NCBI RefSeq assembly: GCF_023231945.1
Contig: NZ_JAJLJH010000002.1
Location: forward strand, 434,001 to 498,000
Origin: Scleromatobacter humisilvae
GTDB taxonomy: Bacteria > Pseudomonadota > Gammaproteobacteria > Burkholderiales > Burkholderiaceae_C
Reading direction: 5' to 3'
Length of the DNA: 64,000 nucleotides
Position 1 is the first letter of the stretch. Every line of letters begins with the position of its first letter. Of this stretch, positions 55,388-64,000 are shown piece by piece. A model generated the notes under the pieces. It was not told where the DNA came from. It was given only the letters and a program-made list of their open reading frames with translations, and did no database searches. Both the position numbers and the translations under genes were made by a program.

Positions 55388-57598
55388 TCAGTTTAGCGGG
55401 CGAACGCCCCACACGGGGCTGTAGTCGTTGAGCGAATCGAGCATGTCGGACCAACCGGTCGCGCCGGTCAGTCGCGCATAGGCCAGGTCGGCGTCCTTCG
55501 CGTTGTGGCGCACAGCGTAGGCGATCGCGGGCAGCAGGTTCGCGAAATAGCCGCCGGCCGGAGGCGTCGAGATCTCGTGCAACGTCGTCGTCGACTCCGT
55601 GAAGATGGCCGGTGCGACGTAGTACGACATCACCTTCTTCGTGATCTCGTAGGCCTCGTTCCAGTTCGCGAGCCAGGGCCCCGTGCCACCGGCCCAATCG
55701 GGCGTATGCGAGGCCGCCGCGCACACGAAATAGGCGCCGGCCTCGGTGAAGAGATAGTCGGTGCCGGTGTTGGTCGCACCGAGCCGGCCGACGACGCTCT
55801 TGGCCACGAACGTGAACACGCCCGCGAGCTGCGTCTGTGCGGTCGAAGTGATCGGCAGGCCGGCGGCCAATGCCCAGCCGATGGTCGCGGTGAAGAAGTC
55901 GTGTTGCCAGGTCGGCGCCATGAAGCCCGTGGCCGCCGCGGCTTGCGCACCGCTCAGGTTGCCCGTGTAGTCGGGGTCGCTCTGGATGAAGCCGAGCGGG
56001 TTGTTGGGCTGCGCAACGTACTGGTTGTAGTACTTGGTGATGGTGTTGGTGAACGCCGTCGCGTACTCGGCGTGCATCGCCGTGTCGGCATTCGGCGTGA
56101 TCGCGCACGCGGTCATCAGCGTGCGCGTGTTCCAGGCGGCCTGGCGCACCTGATTGACGCCCTCCACCGGCACCGTGTACCCCAGCACGCCGCCACGCAC
56201 GACGTCGTTGAGGCCCACGTAGTTCGCCGTGGCGGCGAACTGCACCTCGTCGATGAAGTAGTAGCGACCCGTGAGCAGGTAGGCCATGAAGCCGACGCTC
56301 GGATGGTGCGCCTGGTCCCAGTCCGGCGGCACGGTGCCGCTGGCGACCGCCGTGTAGTCGTTCGTCGACGACGAGTTGCTCGACAAGTTCGGATGATCCG
56401 AGAACTTCAGCGGCCGGTTCGTGGCCTCGTCGCGATAGTGGATCGGGTAGCGCCCGGCGCTGTAGCCGTTGCGGATGACGGAGGCGTAGATGCTGGGCGC
56501 GTTCGAGGTCAGGTAGAGCACGTCGTGCTGCGGCAGCAGGCCGATCGGGTTGGCGAAACCCGTGGACTCCATCGCATCCTGGCTGTAGGCGAACGAGCCT
56601 TGCTGCAGCGGCGTGAACGTCGCGGGCAGGCTGGTGACCATGCTGGACGACGGATCGACGGTGGCCATGTACGGCGGCACGACCTCGGTGCCCTGCAGAT
56701 AGTCCGTGTCGTGGCGCACGACGACGCCGGGATCCGTGTCGAGCCAGTACGAAAGCGCCTGGCCCGCCACCAGCGGCGTGCGGCAGCGCGCCGGCAGGTC
56801 GATGGCTTGCGACGAACGCTGCGTGCCGCCCAACGTGAACACGTAGGTGGCGGCCTTGTTCGTGGGATGGGCGACCTTGATGTAGCCGTTCTCGATCCAG
56901 GGCAGCACTTCGACGGCACCGCTCGCGAACAGGCGCACCTCGAGCCATGCGACCAGGTGCGCATCGGCGCCCACCGGCTTGCGATAGATCCAGGACGACA
57001 TCTGCGGGCCACTGACGTGCGCCGCGAAGCTCGAATCCCAATCGGTGCCGGACCACGAGACCGTGCCGAACGACCCGCAGGCGATGCTCGCGGTGATGCC
57101 CGTCGCCTTCAGGTTCGCGGTCGTCAGCGCCGTGCCCGTCGTGGACGTGCCCTTGGACAACGTGATGGTCGTGGCGCTCCCGGCCGTCAGGGCGGCCGTG
57201 CCCGAAAGGACGGCGAACTTCAGCGAGCCGTCGGGCCACGTGGTCATGGGCGTGGCCTGGAGATGGTCGACGCTGCCCACCACGCCTTGCCCCGAGGGGA
57301 CGTCACCCTGCTTGAATGCAAAACCGAGGCAGAAAGGAGCGGCGCTCGCCGTCGTCGCGCTGCTCAGCGAGAACGCCATCGAGCCCGTCGGCGCGGGCGC
57401 AGGCGGCGGCGGCGGCGGTGGAGGCGGCGTAGGAGTCGGCGCGGGAGCCGGCGGAGTCTGTGCGGGACCGGGCGACGGCGCCGGCGGGGTGCCCGGACCG
57501 TCGCTGGAGGCGTCGGAGCTGCTGCCGCAAGCGCTCAGCGAAAGTCCGCTGAGTGCGAACCCGAAGCGCAGGAACTGGCGGCGCTTGATCTCTTCCAT
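55388..57598 (-). CDS. Large Tat-type lipoprotein of unknown function
   Basis: A 736-residue exported protein. MEEIKRRQFLRFGFALSGLS followed by LSAC gives a twin-arginine signal with lipobox, then a Pro/Ala/Thr linker (about 35-75). The mature part begins with a beta-rich domain (MAFSLSSATTASAAPFCLGFAF, DGSLKFAVLSG, residues 75-240) and continues into a long, mostly helical region with many Trp/Tyr and paired motifs (PPDWDQAHHPSVGFMAYLLTG, LANWNEAYEITKKVMSYYVAP), loosely like alpha/alpha-toroid glycan-active proteins. The assignment is speculative. ATG 57598 chosen for the signal sequence. Confidence 0.7.
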   Translation of the reverse strand: MEEIKRRQFLRFGFALSGLSLSACGSSSDASSDGPGTPPAPSPGPAQTPPAPAPTPTPPPPPPPPPAPAPTGSMAFSLSSATTASAAPFCLGFAFKQGDVPSGQGVVGSVDHLQATPMTTWPDGSLKFAVLSGTAALTAGSATTITLSKGTSTTGTALTTANLKATGITASIACGSFGTVSWSGTDWDSSFAAHVSGPQMSSWIYRKPVGADAHLVAWLEVRLFASGAVEVLPWIENGYIKVAHPTNKAATYVFTLGGTQRSSQAIDLPARCRTPLVAGQALSYWLDTDPGVVVRHDTDYLQGTEVVPPYMATVDPSSSMVTSLPATFTPLQQGSFAYSQDAMESTGFANPIGLLPQHDVLYLTSNAPSIYASVIRNGYSAGRYPIHYRDEATNRPLKFSDHPNLSSNSSSTNDYTAVASGTVPPDWDQAHHPSVGFMAYLLTGRYYFIDEVQFAATANYVGLNDVVRGGVLGYTVPVEGVNQVRQAAWNTRTLMTACAITPNADTAMHAEYATAFTNTITKYYNQYVAQPNNPLGFIQSDPDYTGNLSGAQAAAATGFMAPTWQHDFFTATIGWALAAGLPITSTAQTQLAGVFTFVAKSVVGRLGATNTGTDYLFTEAGAYFVCAAASHTPDWAGGTGPWLANWNEAYEITKKVMSYYVAPAIFTESTTTLHEISTPPAGGYFANLLPAIAYAVRHNAKDADLAYARLTGATGWSDMLDSLNDYSPVWGVRPLN

Positions 57599-57900
57599 TG
57601 TGCAAATACCTGTGGTGGAATGTTCCGTGGAGGGCTGGAACGTGAACAAAGTCTCGCACGGTTCGTCGAATGTGCTCGCCTGAAAAGCGTGCAGAAATGT
57701 TCGCTTTCCCGAGGCGAGACACTTGGTCACATAACAGGCTTCTTGCAACATCGAGGCACGGCGAGCAGCTCACGCGCTAATTCGTCTGTCGGCGTCCCGT
57801 GGAATGCAAAGCCAGGGTCGATCGGATATCGCCTCGGAAACTTCAACCAGCTGCAAATGAATTCCATGCGACAGATTGCCGCGCGAGTCTTCTCATCCCG
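57599..57900. other. Divergent intergenic region
   Basis: About 300 bp between the large lipoprotein gene (minus) and the AsnB-like gene (plus), of lower GC than its surroundings, as expected for promoters. An imperfect palindrome GGAATGTTCC lies at 57617-57626. No sigma-54 match with correct spacing was found. Confidence 0.45.
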
Positions 57901-59580
57901 ATGAACGAGCCACAGGAATCCATTGCGGTCGGCAATCCCGTATTTCGCGATACCAGGCTCGCGCAACAGGCGCGTGACAGCGGCCCGATTGCCGCCTGGC
58001 GCGCGGCATTGTCGCAAGGCCCTGCGAAGGCCGCCGTGGCCGTGGACGGTGAATTTGCCGTGGCCTTGCGCGAGCCCTCGGGACGCACTTTCCTCGCCGT
58101 GGATCGATTCGCGATCCGCACGCTTTGTTATCGAATCGTCGGCAACGAGTTGCGATTCGCGCTGCGTGCCGATGCGCTGGTCGGCGCCGACGAATCGGCA
58201 GTACTCGATCCGCAGGCGATTTTCGACTACGTCTATTTTCACGTCATCCCATCGCCGCGAACCATATTCAAGGGGGTGCAGCGTGTGCCGGCGGGTCATT
58301 ACGTGTTGTTCGAAAATGGGCAACTCACGGTGGCGCCATATTGGTCGCCAACCTTCGACGACACGTCGCCGATGTCGCTGGCCGCCGAAAAGGAACGATT
58401 CCGGAAACTGCTGCTGGATTCCGTCGCGGCACAACTCGATGGCAGCAAGGGGGCGTGCTTCCTGAGCGGCGGCACCGACAGTTCCACCGTCGCAGGAATG
58501 ATCGGCCTGGCCAGCGGAAAGCCCGCGGCGACCTATTCCATCGGTTTCCAGGCCGAAGGCTACGACGAGATGGCCTTCGCGCGAATCACGGCGCAACACT
58601 TCAAGACGGAACATCACGAGTATTACGTCACGCCGGACGATCTGGTGTCCGGCATTCCGGCCGTCGCGGCGCATTACGACCAGCCGTTCGGAAACTCCTC
58701 GGCCCTGCCGGCGTACTACTGCGCGCGCATGGCGCATGACGACGGCGTGAGCCGCCTGCTGGCAGGCGACGGCGGCGACGAGTTGTTCGGCGGCAATACC
58801 CGTTACGCCAAGCAACGGGTCTTCGGCGCCTACCAGCGGATTCCCGAGCCGATGCGCCGCGCCGTGCTCGAACCGATCTTCCGCACGCGAGCGATGGCCC
58901 GCGCGCCCCTGCTTCGCAAGGGCGCGAGCTACATCGAGCAGGCGCGCGTGCCGATGCCGGACCGGCTGCAGACCTACAACCTGCTGAACCTGCTCGGAAT
59001 CGACAACGTCTTCACGGCCGGCTTCCTGGAAAGCGTGGATATCGCCTCGCCCGCCAGGCAGCAGCGCGAGGTCTGGGCCCAGGCCAAGACCGGCGACCTG
59101 GTCAACCGGATGCTGGCGTTCGACTGGCGCTACACGCTGGCCGAGACCGACCTGCCCAAGGTTTGCGGAACCGCGCAGCTCGCGAACGTGTCGGTGGGGT
59201 TCCCGATGCTCGACGCTCGCCTCCTGGACTACGCGCTGCGCATGCCGCCCGACTGCAAGCTGAAGGGGTTGCGGCTGCGCTGGTTCTTCAAGGAAGCGCT
59301 GCGGGGCTTCCTGCCCGACGAGACGATCACCAAGAAGAAGCAGGGCTTCGGCCTGCCGTTCGGCGTCTGGGCGACGCGCCATGACGGCCTGAGGCGTCTT
59401 GCCTCCGATTCCCTGGGCAGCCTGGCGACGCGCGGCATCATCCGCCCGGAGTTCCTGAAGGAACTGCTCGAAGAACGGCTGCCGTCGCATCCGGGCTACT
59501 ACGGCGAGATGATCTGGATCCTGATGATGCTGGAGCAGTGGATCCAGTCGCATCAGCCGCGGCTGGGCCGCGTCACCTGA
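57901..59580 (+). CDS. Asparagine-synthetase-B-like protein lacking the glutaminase cysteine
   Basis: A 559-residue AsnB-family protein. The synthetase domain is complete: the PP-loop FLSGGTDSSTVAGM (SGGTDS at 189-194), GDGGDELFGGNTRY, and a C-terminal KKKQGFGLPFGVW. The N-terminal glutaminase-like part (about 1-150) keeps the beta strands (VDGEFAVALREPSGRTFLAVDRFAIRTLCYR) but lacks the usual MCGI start, so no N-terminal nucleophile Cys is present from either the ATG at 57901 or an in-frame ATG at 57799. It may use ammonia or form an amide with another nucleophile on an exopolysaccharide or peptide-like acceptor. Tail-to-tail overlap with the acyltransferase gene. Confidence 0.85.
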   Translation: MNEPQESIAVGNPVFRDTRLAQQARDSGPIAAWRAALSQGPAKAAVAVDGEFAVALREPSGRTFLAVDRFAIRTLCYRIVGNELRFALRADALVGADESAVLDPQAIFDYVYFHVIPSPRTIFKGVQRVPAGHYVLFENGQLTVAPYWSPTFDDTSPMSLAAEKERFRKLLLDSVAAQLDGSKGACFLSGGTDSSTVAGMIGLASGKPAATYSIGFQAEGYDEMAFARITAQHFKTEHHEYYVTPDDLVSGIPAVAAHYDQPFGNSSALPAYYCARMAHDDGVSRLLAGDGGDELFGGNTRYAKQRVFGAYQRIPEPMRRAVLEPIFRTRAMARAPLLRKGASYIEQARVPMPDRLQTYNLLNLLGIDNVFTAGFLESVDIASPARQQREVWAQAKTGDLVNRMLAFDWRYTLAETDLPKVCGTAQLANVSVGFPMLDARLLDYALRMPPDCKLKGLRLRWFFKEALRGFLPDETITKKKQGFGLPFGVWATRHDGLRRLASDSLGSLATRGIIRPEFLKELLEERLPSHPGYYGEMIWILMMLEQWIQSHQPRLGRVT

Positions 59581-61591
59581 TCGGCTGCGAGACGGCGGCC
59601 GCCGAATCGAGCGGCCAGCCTTGCAGCGCCTCGGCGATCCGTCCGCTCTGACCCTTCGTCCAGCTCGCGGCGATGTGATTGCCATCGCTGAACAAGGGGT
59701 GGCCCGCCCGCCAGACCGTGCACTGCTTGTCGGGACAGACCTGCGTCGTGAAATCGAGCAGGCGCGCATCGGGGCTCGCGGTCACGGCGCTGCGCTCGGC
59801 CTCGAAGATCGCGGCCGAGCGCGCCAGGACCTTGTCGCGATCGAAGGCGCAGATCTCGGAAAAATCGGCGTACCCCTGCCACTGCGCTCGCGCGAGGCAG
59901 CGTGGGACGTTGTAGCCCGGCGAAGGCGCGTCGCGGATCCAGAGCTGACGCGCGCCCGCGCGCGCAAGCCGGTCGGCCGTGCTCGCGGCGCCGGCCTTCC
60001 ATTGCGCGGCATCGACCTGTTGGTAGGCGTTGCTGAGGACGACCAGCGCGGGACGCTCGGCCTCGATTCGCTTGAGCATCCGCTCACGCCATTCGTCGCA
60101 TTCCAGATAGGTGCGACGCAGCACGTCGCTGTAGACCGTGACCCGCGCCGCAGGACAGGAAGACTTGGTCAGCGAGATCAGCTGCCAGCCGCGCTCGGTG
60201 GCCAGCTGTTGCAGCGCGGGGAACCACTGTGCGGCGTGCGAGTCGCCGAACAGGACGACCTTCATGCCAGCGTCCTTGCTGCCGAATGCGCAGCGCGGCA
60301 AGTCGCTGACCGCGAACGTGGCGTGGCAGCCGGCCGCATAGACGATCGGGATGTCGTCGACGCCGTCCGCGAACGCGCGCTGCTGCGCATCCATGCTGCG
60401 CGAGCCGATCCAGGCCGTCGCGGCGGTACACGCACCGGCCAGCAGTGCCGATCCCGCGAGGGCCGCCACGAGCGCCTGCCTGTTGCGGCGCAGCCAGGCG
60501 GGCGGCGAGAAGCGGATCGGCCCCTCGACCCATCGGTAGGACACCGCCGCCGCGACCAGCGACAGCACGACCGCGGCCACGGTCACCGCCGGGCCCGACT
60601 GCGGCACCAGCACGTGAGCGGCGACCAGGAAAGGCCAGTGCCAGAGGTACCACGAATAGGACAGGTCGCCGACGACGCGAAGCGGCGGGATCGCCAGCAG
60701 CACGCCCGCGCCACGCTTAGTTGCATACAGGCCCAGCAGCACGCTCGCGGTGCCCACCGTCGGCGCCAGCGCCCACAGGCCCGGATAGAGTCGCGACGTG
60801 TCCAGCAACGCGGTGCTTGCCGCAATCAGTCCGAGTCCGATCCAGCTGATCCAGCGCGGCCACGCGTCGTTGCTGAAGCGGACACCGCGGACAAGCGCGA
60901 CCTGCACGAGAGCGCCAAGGCCGAATTGCCACGCCCGGAAGGGCATCAGGAAGAAGGCCCAGGGCTGCGAATGCCAGGTCATGGCAACGCAGGCGCATAG
61001 CGATACCGCGCTGAGGCCACCGATCACGATGAACAGCCCACGCACGCCGCCCAGGCGAGTGCCGAGCAGCACGATGAACGGCCAGACCAGGTAGAACTGC
61101 TCCTCCACCGCAAGCGACCACATGTGCAGGAGCGGATTCGATCCCTGGTCGCCCCCGAGGTAGTCGACGCTGCGTCCGGCCAGCCAATGGTTGCCGACAT
61201 AGAGGCTGGCCGCGCGCGCGCTCGACACGATCTCCCGCTGCTCCATCGGCGGATAGATCCACATCGCGACGACGGCGGCAATCGCGGTGACGAGCAGCGC
61301 CGCAGGCAGCAGACGCCGGGCACGCCGCGCGAAGAAGCGGGTGAAATCGATGTGTCCGGTTGCCAGGGACTCTCGAACCAGCAAGCCGGTGATCAGGAAA
61401 CCGGAGATGACGAAGAACACGTCGACGCCGACGAAACCGCCGGGCAGGCCCGGCACGCCCGCGTGATACAGCACCACGAGCAGCACCGCGATGCCGCGCA
61501 GCCCCTGCACGTCGTCGCGGCCGGCGCTGTGAGCCAGGCTGCCTTCGATCGACGGGAAACGCTCCAGGCTCGGCTCGAGGCGCGTGCTCAT
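59573..61591 (-). CDS. Acyltransferase-3/SGNH fusion protein (OafA-type O-acetyltransferase)
   Basis: A 672-residue protein. The N-terminal acyltransferase-3 domain has about ten spans with RGIAVLLVVLYHAG, GGFVGVDVFFVISGFLITGLL and FFARRARRLLPA, and SLAVEEQFYLVWP. The C-terminal periplasmic SGNH domain has the nucleophile in VVLFGDSHAAQWFPAL and Asp/His in FSDGNHIAASW. This layout O-acetylates surface polysaccharides using cytoplasmic acetyl-CoA. It fits the neighbouring exopolysaccharide genes. Confidence 0.92.
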   Translation of the reverse strand: MSTRLEPSLERFPSIEGSLAHSAGRDDVQGLRGIAVLLVVLYHAGVPGLPGGFVGVDVFFVISGFLITGLLVRESLATGHIDFTRFFARRARRLLPAALLVTAIAAVVAMWIYPPMEQREIVSSARAASLYVGNHWLAGRSVDYLGGDQGSNPLLHMWSLAVEEQFYLVWPFIVLLGTRLGGVRGLFIVIGGLSAVSLCACVAMTWHSQPWAFFLMPFRAWQFGLGALVQVALVRGVRFSNDAWPRWISWIGLGLIAASTALLDTSRLYPGLWALAPTVGTASVLLGLYATKRGAGVLLAIPPLRVVGDLSYSWYLWHWPFLVAAHVLVPQSGPAVTVAAVVLSLVAAAVSYRWVEGPIRFSPPAWLRRNRQALVAALAGSALLAGACTAATAWIGSRSMDAQQRAFADGVDDIPIVYAAGCHATFAVSDLPRCAFGSKDAGMKVVLFGDSHAAQWFPALQQLATERGWQLISLTKSSCPAARVTVYSDVLRRTYLECDEWRERMLKRIEAERPALVVLSNAYQQVDAAQWKAGAASTADRLARAGARQLWIRDAPSPGYNVPRCLARAQWQGYADFSEICAFDRDKVLARSAAIFEAERSAVTASPDARLLDFTTQVCPDKQCTVWRAGHPLFSDGNHIAASWTKGQSGRIAEALQGWPLDSAAAVSQPIR

Positions 61592-62086
61592 GACAGCAAG
61601 GCCTGTCGTCGCGAGTTCATCAATTCCACTGGCATCCTGCCTCCCTCCGGCGTCGATCTTCGGTCAAGCCGATCCGTCGCATCGATCACGGCCACGGCTC
61701 GCGTCATCGACGGATCAGCGTGGCGGGACAACGGCGCACGGACCCCCTACTTCATCGTAGCGAAGATGCGGTGCGAACGACATCCCCAAAACCGCGAAGG
61801 CCGGCGGGGAACGCGATGCCTGCAGCCGGGCGCCCTGCCGTGCGCGGCAGCGCGGGCATCATTCGTCGAAAACGCGCAAACATGGATGCGCAGTCCCCAG
61901 CGCCGATGCTAGGTCGATCAAGGCAACTCGGCTACATTGCTGGCTCGACCAAAGCCATCGCCTCGCGCGCCACGCCATCTTGTCAATGATCTCGTCCACT
62001 CGTCCGGCCGCCGCCCCGTGCATGCGCAGCGTGTCGGGCATGTTGTCCAGGGCGTCGTCGAACCGCTCCGACCGCGAGCCGCTGCG
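61592..62086. other. Intergenic region without recognised gene
   Basis: Nearly 500 bp between the divergent acyltransferase and FemAB-like genes. It contains a GC-rich inverted repeat CTGCCG-TGCG-CGGCAG at 61831-61846 and a weak sigma-54-like sequence at 61941-61956 that was not accepted. No coding pattern is convincing on either strand. Confidence 0.5.
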
Positions 62087-63172
62087 ATGCGCGTGATGAG
62101 CAAGCAAGAGGCGCTGGCATTCGTCGGCGCGAACGCGGCACTCCTGGACTCGAAGACCAACCCGCCGAACCCTTTCGCCAGCAGCGAGTGGGTTCATCAT
62201 TTCATCGATCAGGTCGCCGACGAGGACTGGCGCATCGTCGCGCTGGAGGGCATGGCGGACAGCGGCAATCTGATGCTGGCCTGGCATCATGTCGCGACGC
62301 CGTGGCGCTTCACGTCGCTCACCAACTACTACGCCTCGCTGTATTCGCCGTTGGCCAGCCTCGCCGGCTCGAGCGAGGAGCGGGCCGCCGCCATGCGTTC
62401 GGTCGTGCAGCAGTTGCGCTCGGTGCGGCCGCGCGTCGCGACCCTCCAGCTGGCGCCGCTCGATGGGCAGTCGCCGGACACCGTGGCCTTGCTGCACGAA
62501 TTGCGCCATCAGGGCTGGCACGCCAGGCAGTACTTCGCTTTCGGAAACTGGACGCTGCCTTGCGAAGGCCTCGCGTTCGACGCCTACATCGCCGCGCGCG
62601 ATTCCCAGGTGCGCAACACGCTTGCGCGCAAGTCCAAGAAGCTGCTCGCCGCAGGAAGTCTCGAGATCCTGACCGAGGAGGCGGACGTCGACCGCGGCAT
62701 GGACGCCTGGGACGCCATCTACAGCCGCAGCTGGAAGCAGCGCGAGCCCTATCCCGACTTCGTGCGGGGCTGGGCACGCCGGTGCGCGCGGCGCGGATGG
62801 TTGCGCCTGGGCATCGCAAGCCTCGAGGGAAAGCCGATCGCGGCGCAGTTCTGGTTCACGATCGACCGGCGCGCCTACATCTTCAAGCTGGCCTACGACG
62901 AGGAGTATTCCAAGTGGTCGGCCGGGACGGTCCTGACCGCGCACATGTTTCGCCACGCGCTCGAGGCCGACCGCGTCGTCGAGATCGACTACCTCACCGG
63001 AGACGATCCGTACAAGAGCGCCTGGATGTCGGATCGGCGCGAACGCATCGGCGTGCTCGCCTGCAATCCGAGGTCGCCGCGCGGGGCCTGGGCCGCGGCC
63101 CGCGAAATGGCGGGAAGCCTGAGCGCGCCCCTGCGGCAACGCCTGCGAGAGGTCGCGCGGCCGCAGGCGTGA
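62087..63172 (+). CDS. FemAB/CelD-like GNAT family protein
   Basis: A 361-residue protein of the tandem-GNAT 'acetyltransferase involved in cellulose biosynthesis' (CelD/BcsL, GNAT_6) type. Typical features are NPFASSEWVHHFID, the basic helix RNTLARKSKKLLAAGSLEI, SRSWKQREPYPDFVRGW, then IAAQFWFTIDRRAYIFKLAYDEEYSKWSAGTVLTAHMFRHALE and DYLTGDDPYKSAWM. Members occur in exosortase and cellulose loci and probably acylate a glycan, lipid or protein component. ATG 62087 or 62096. Convergent with the O-ligase gene. Confidence 0.88.
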   Translation: MRVMSKQEALAFVGANAALLDSKTNPPNPFASSEWVHHFIDQVADEDWRIVALEGMADSGNLMLAWHHVATPWRFTSLTNYYASLYSPLASLAGSSEERAAAMRSVVQQLRSVRPRVATLQLAPLDGQSPDTVALLHELRHQGWHARQYFAFGNWTLPCEGLAFDAYIAARDSQVRNTLARKSKKLLAAGSLEILTEEADVDRGMDAWDAIYSRSWKQREPYPDFVRGWARRCARRGWLRLGIASLEGKPIAAQFWFTIDRRAYIFKLAYDEEYSKWSAGTVLTAHMFRHALEADRVVEIDYLTGDDPYKSAWMSDRRERIGVLACNPRSPRGAWAAAREMAGSLSAPLRQRLREVARPQA

Positions 63173-63209
63173 GTCGCGGCCGCGGCTCCTGCGCCGCGCC
63201 GCGAGCGCT

Positions 63210-64000
63210 TCAGGAGGTCGGACTTCCGCGCGGGCGCTGCGCCAGCTTGGCGACCGGGCCAGCCGAACCGAACGCGCCGCGACTCTCCTTCGACGCCTCC
63301 TTGTCGTGCAGCCAACGCTCGCTGGCCACGATGATCACCATCACGTTGTACGGCAGGTCGAAATAGGCGAGGCTCAGGAACGCGCCGCCCACCGCATAGC
63401 CGACCATCGACACCTGCATCATGCCGGACAGGTGATAGAGCCAGCCGGCGTCTTCCCGGCGCTGTGCCTCGCGCCGGATGCGACTGGCCGTCCTGAACGT
63501 GAAGAAGCCGATGGACAGGAACAGGATCAGGCCCACGTAGCCGTGCTCGCCAAGCACCTGGAAGTAGATGCTGTGCGCCGCATGGACGTCATCCGGCACG
63601 GGCGCGTAGCGCGCGAACAGCTCGTTGGTGTAGATGAAGAAGCCGCCGCCCAGGAACCGGTCGTTGGCCAGGTGCGTGGTCATCTGCCAGGCGTTGATGC
63701 GCCCCATCGCCGAGCTGTCCTGGTTGTAGGTGCCGATCGTCTGCATGCGCTCGTCCCAGGAGGCGGGCATGAACTGGGTCAGCACCAGGCCGATCAGGCC
63801 GATGACGATGGCGGCCTTCGCCTTTTCCTTGCTCCGCATCCACAGCACCAGGCCCATGGCGGAAATGGCGAGGAACGCGCCGCGCGACTGCGTGCCCAGC
63901 ACGGCCACGGCCGTGAAGAGCATCAGCACCGTCAGGGAGATGCGGACCCAGCGGCGCGTCGCCACCGCGCGCAGGTAGTTCATCATCGGGATGACCATGA
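63210..64000 (-). CDS. O-antigen ligase-like protein, exosortase A system-associated (partial)
   Basis: The C-terminal 263 or more residues of a polytopic membrane protein that continues beyond the right edge. VLGTQSRGAFLAISAMGL carries the TQSRG motif of the O-antigen ligase superfamily, and DDVHAAHSIYFQVLGEHGYVGLILF holds the H-H...LxxxG periplasmic-loop motif. The pattern matches the 'probable O-glycosylation ligase, exosortase A-associated' family. The C-terminal tail after the last span is polar (KEASKESRGAFGS...). Its presence strengthens the XrtA call for the whole right part. Confidence 0.85.
   Translation of the reverse strand, partial: MVIPMMNYLRAVATRRWVRISLTVLMLFTAVAVLGTQSRGAFLAISAMGLVLWMRSKEKAKAAIVIGLIGLVLTQFMPASWDERMQTIGTYNQDSSAMGRINAWQMTTHLANDRFLGGGFFIYTNELFARYAPVPDDVHAAHSIYFQVLGEHGYVGLILFLSIGFFTFRTASRIRREAQRREDAGWLYHLSGMMQVSMVGYAVGGAFLSLAYFDLPYNVMVIIVASERWLHDKEASKESRGAFGSAGPVAKLAQRPRGSPTS

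Noticed and set aside
61941-61956. TGGCTCGACCAAAGCC as sigma-54 promoter for the FemAB-like gene
   Set aside because: Spacing is right, but the -12 element (AAGCC) and one -24 base deviate; too weak to list.

Overview
The window is about 64 kb of very GC-rich DNA with densely packed, often ATGA- or GTGA-overlapping genes. Gene content points to a betaproteobacterium of the order Burkholderiales, probably near the Rubrivivax/Leptothrix/Roseateles/Aquincola group. This rests on the ygfZ-DUF4936-NRDE neighbourhood, PEP-CTERM proteins, an exosortase-A-type exopolysaccharide locus and a PHB-depolymerase-type esterase; it is an inference, since no rRNA or marker phylogeny is available.

Left part (1-11.4 kb), mostly housekeeping: a sterol-desaturase-like membrane protein running off the left edge, a GNAT acetyltransferase, an MltB-type lytic transglycosylase, a 2OG-oxygenase-like protein, acylphosphatase with an overlapping ferredoxin, the cell-wall/replication cluster mltG-tmk-holB, then ygfZ, a DUF4936 protein and an NRDE protein. 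A cation/calcium exchanger gene follows, preceded by what looks like a yybP-ykoY (manganese) riboswitch.

Middle part (11.4-33.4 kb), accessory: a gene-poor, lower-GC stretch, a chemoreceptor, a TetR regulator divergent from a PAS-PAS hybrid histidine kinase with a perfect 20-bp palindrome between them, two PEP-CTERM proteins (one with a sigma-54-like promoter), a 294-bp array of degenerate 21-bp repeats, an XRE regulator, a four-gene galactofuranose-type ABC transporter (YtfQ/YtfR/YtfT/YjfF), a PHB-depolymerase-like esterase with a CopG-like partner, a hotdog-thioesterase/GNAT fusion, an esterase, an iron-dependent alcohol dehydrogenase and small stress-type genes.

Right part (33.6-64 kb): one end of an exosortase A (XrtA)-associated exopolysaccharide locus. 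It holds two tandem FeeM-like N-acyltransferases (the first behind a perfect CRP-type site), a nucleotide-sugar dehydrogenase, a polysaccharide deacetylase, and a four-gene minus-strand operon (AMP-forming acyl ligase, PLP decarboxylase, two large Wzy-like proteins with an inserted extracytoplasmic module) behind a good sigma-54 promoter. The divergent plus-strand operon has an acyl carrier protein, two XrtA-associated hydrolases, a TPR protein, a GT2 glycosyltransferase and a flippase. Then come a methyltransferase, a GT4 glycosyltransferase, two Tat-type lipoproteins, an AsnB-like protein without the glutaminase cysteine, an OafA-type acyltransferase, a FemAB-like GNAT protein and the start of an XrtA-associated O-ligase. 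The exosortase itself is not in the window.

The genes of the right part suggest joint production of an exopolysaccharide (sugar oxidation, transfer, flipping, polymerisation, deacetylation, acylation) and a companion acyl-amine or N-acyl-amino-acid chemistry (acid activation, carrier protein, decarboxylase, N-acyltransferases). The PEP-CTERM proteins at 17 and 20 kb are the likely surface-sorted clients. No tRNA, rRNA, insertion sequence, prophage or CRISPR array was recognised.
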